5,710 nt of DNA from contig JAUSLB010000238.1 of NCBI GenBank assembly GCA_030646655.1, forward strand, positions 1-5,710, in the 5' to 3' direction. The notes under the pieces were generated by a model, which worked only from the letters and a program-made list of their open reading frames with translations, had not been told where the DNA came from and made no database searches. Source of the stretch: Deltaproteobacteria bacterium (GTDB lineage: Bacteria; Desulfobacterota; GWC2-55-46). Numbering within the stretch: the first letter of the stretch is position 1; each line of letters begins with the position of its first letter. The translations under genes and the position numbers were made by a program. Of the stretch, positions 5,307 to 5,710 are shown one piece after another.

Positions 5307-5710
5307 ATGGACATTAACATAGCGGCGCAGATAAACAGCGTGCTCGCGGCGTTGATACTGCTTACGGCCTTCGGGCTTCTGGTGCAGAGGAGGATATACG
5401 GCCTGCTGCACATATTCGCCTGGCAGGGGCTCTTCCTTTCGGTGTCAACGGCCATAGTGGGATATACGGCCGGGCTGCACCATTTATATATTTCCGCGAT
5501 ATTGACCCTCACCCTAAAGGTCTTCGCGCTCCCGTATATCCTCTACGTCCTCATACACAGGCTTAAGATACATAAAGAGGTGGAGGATATGGTCAATATC
5601 CCAACCACCATGCTCATCGGCATAGCGCTCGTCATATTCTCCTATCACCTGACGGCGCCGATAAGGGAGCTCTCGACCCTTGTAACGCGCTCAACCCTTG
5701 CCGTGGCGCT
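5307..5710 (+). CDS. hyfE: Hydrogenase-4 membrane subunit E, 5' part (NuoK-related)
   Basis: The gene starts at ATG 5307 with GGAG (5298-5301) 5 nt upstream, 2 nt after the hyfC stop, and runs off the window after 134 complete codons; E. coli HyfE is about 216 residues, so roughly 60 percent is seen. The order hyfB-hyfC-hyfE and the sequence both support the call: YGLLHIFAWQGLFLS (31-45) and LTLTLKVFALPYILYVLIHR (68-85 region) followed by the polar loop LKIHKEVEDMVN (86-97). At least four hydrophobic membrane segments are visible. HyfE is a small integral membrane subunit related to NuoK; in this position it would connect the antiporter-like subunits to HyfC. HyfD is absent between hyfC and hyfE, which is common in shorter hyf operons. 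Genes for HyfF, HyfG and HyfI are expected downstream but not seen. Confidence 0.88.
   Translation, partial: MDINIAAQINSVLAALILLTAFGLLVQRRIYGLLHIFAWQGLFLSVSTAIVGYTAGLHHLYISAILTLTLKVFALPYILYVLIHRLKIHKEVEDMVNIPTTMLIGIALVIFSYHLTAPIRELSTLVTRSTLAVA

Overview
The window reads like chromosome from an uncultured, probably anaerobic, Gram-negative-type bacterium. Base composition is moderately GC-rich, Arg is often AGG, Ile is often ATA, and genes are packed with 4-nt ATGA overlaps. That would fit lineages such as Omnitrophota, Nitrospirota or Desulfobacterota, but this is only an impression; no marker gene is present to place it.

Layout. (1) Positions 2-268: the 3' end of a B12-binding radical SAM gene. 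A TAA at 164-166 interrupts the frame inside a conserved C-terminal motif, and the same frame then runs on with family-like sequence to a TGA at 266-268. (2) Positions 265-1734: a glycosyltransferase that overlaps that original stop by ATGA. It has one apparently intact GT-A domain and a second, decayed GT2-like half. (3) Positions 1735-2305: 571 nt without a convincing gene but rich in signals. It holds a 21-codon ORF with an excellent Shine-Dalgarno, a near-consensus sigma-70 promoter with extended -10, a 15-bp hairpin with a 3-nt loop, a perfect Shine-Dalgarno with no start codon, and a hairpin that can cover the hyfB Shine-Dalgarno. (4) Positions 2306-5710: hyfB, hyfC and the 5' part of hyfE, which encode the membrane arm of a hydrogenase-4 / formate hydrogenlyase-type complex, with hyfB-hyfC overlapping by ATGA and hyfE starting 2 nt after hyfC.

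How the genes work together. The first two genes look like a cell-surface or secondary-metabolism module (radical SAM modification plus glycosyl transfer) read as one operon. The second half is a separate unit. HyfB (NuoL/Mrp-type antiporter-like subunit), HyfC (NuoH-like anchor) and HyfE (NuoK-related) would together form the ion-pumping membrane arm. The hydrophilic arm (large and small hydrogenase subunits, ferredoxin-like subunit) is expected beyond position 5710, so the window cannot show whether the complex is a true [NiFe] hydrogenase. The strong promoter at 1955-1983 is well placed to drive the hyf operon through a structured leader of about 315 nt. That leader and the nonsense codon in the radical SAM gene are the two points most worth checking; I do not see a clear previously undescribed multi-gene system.
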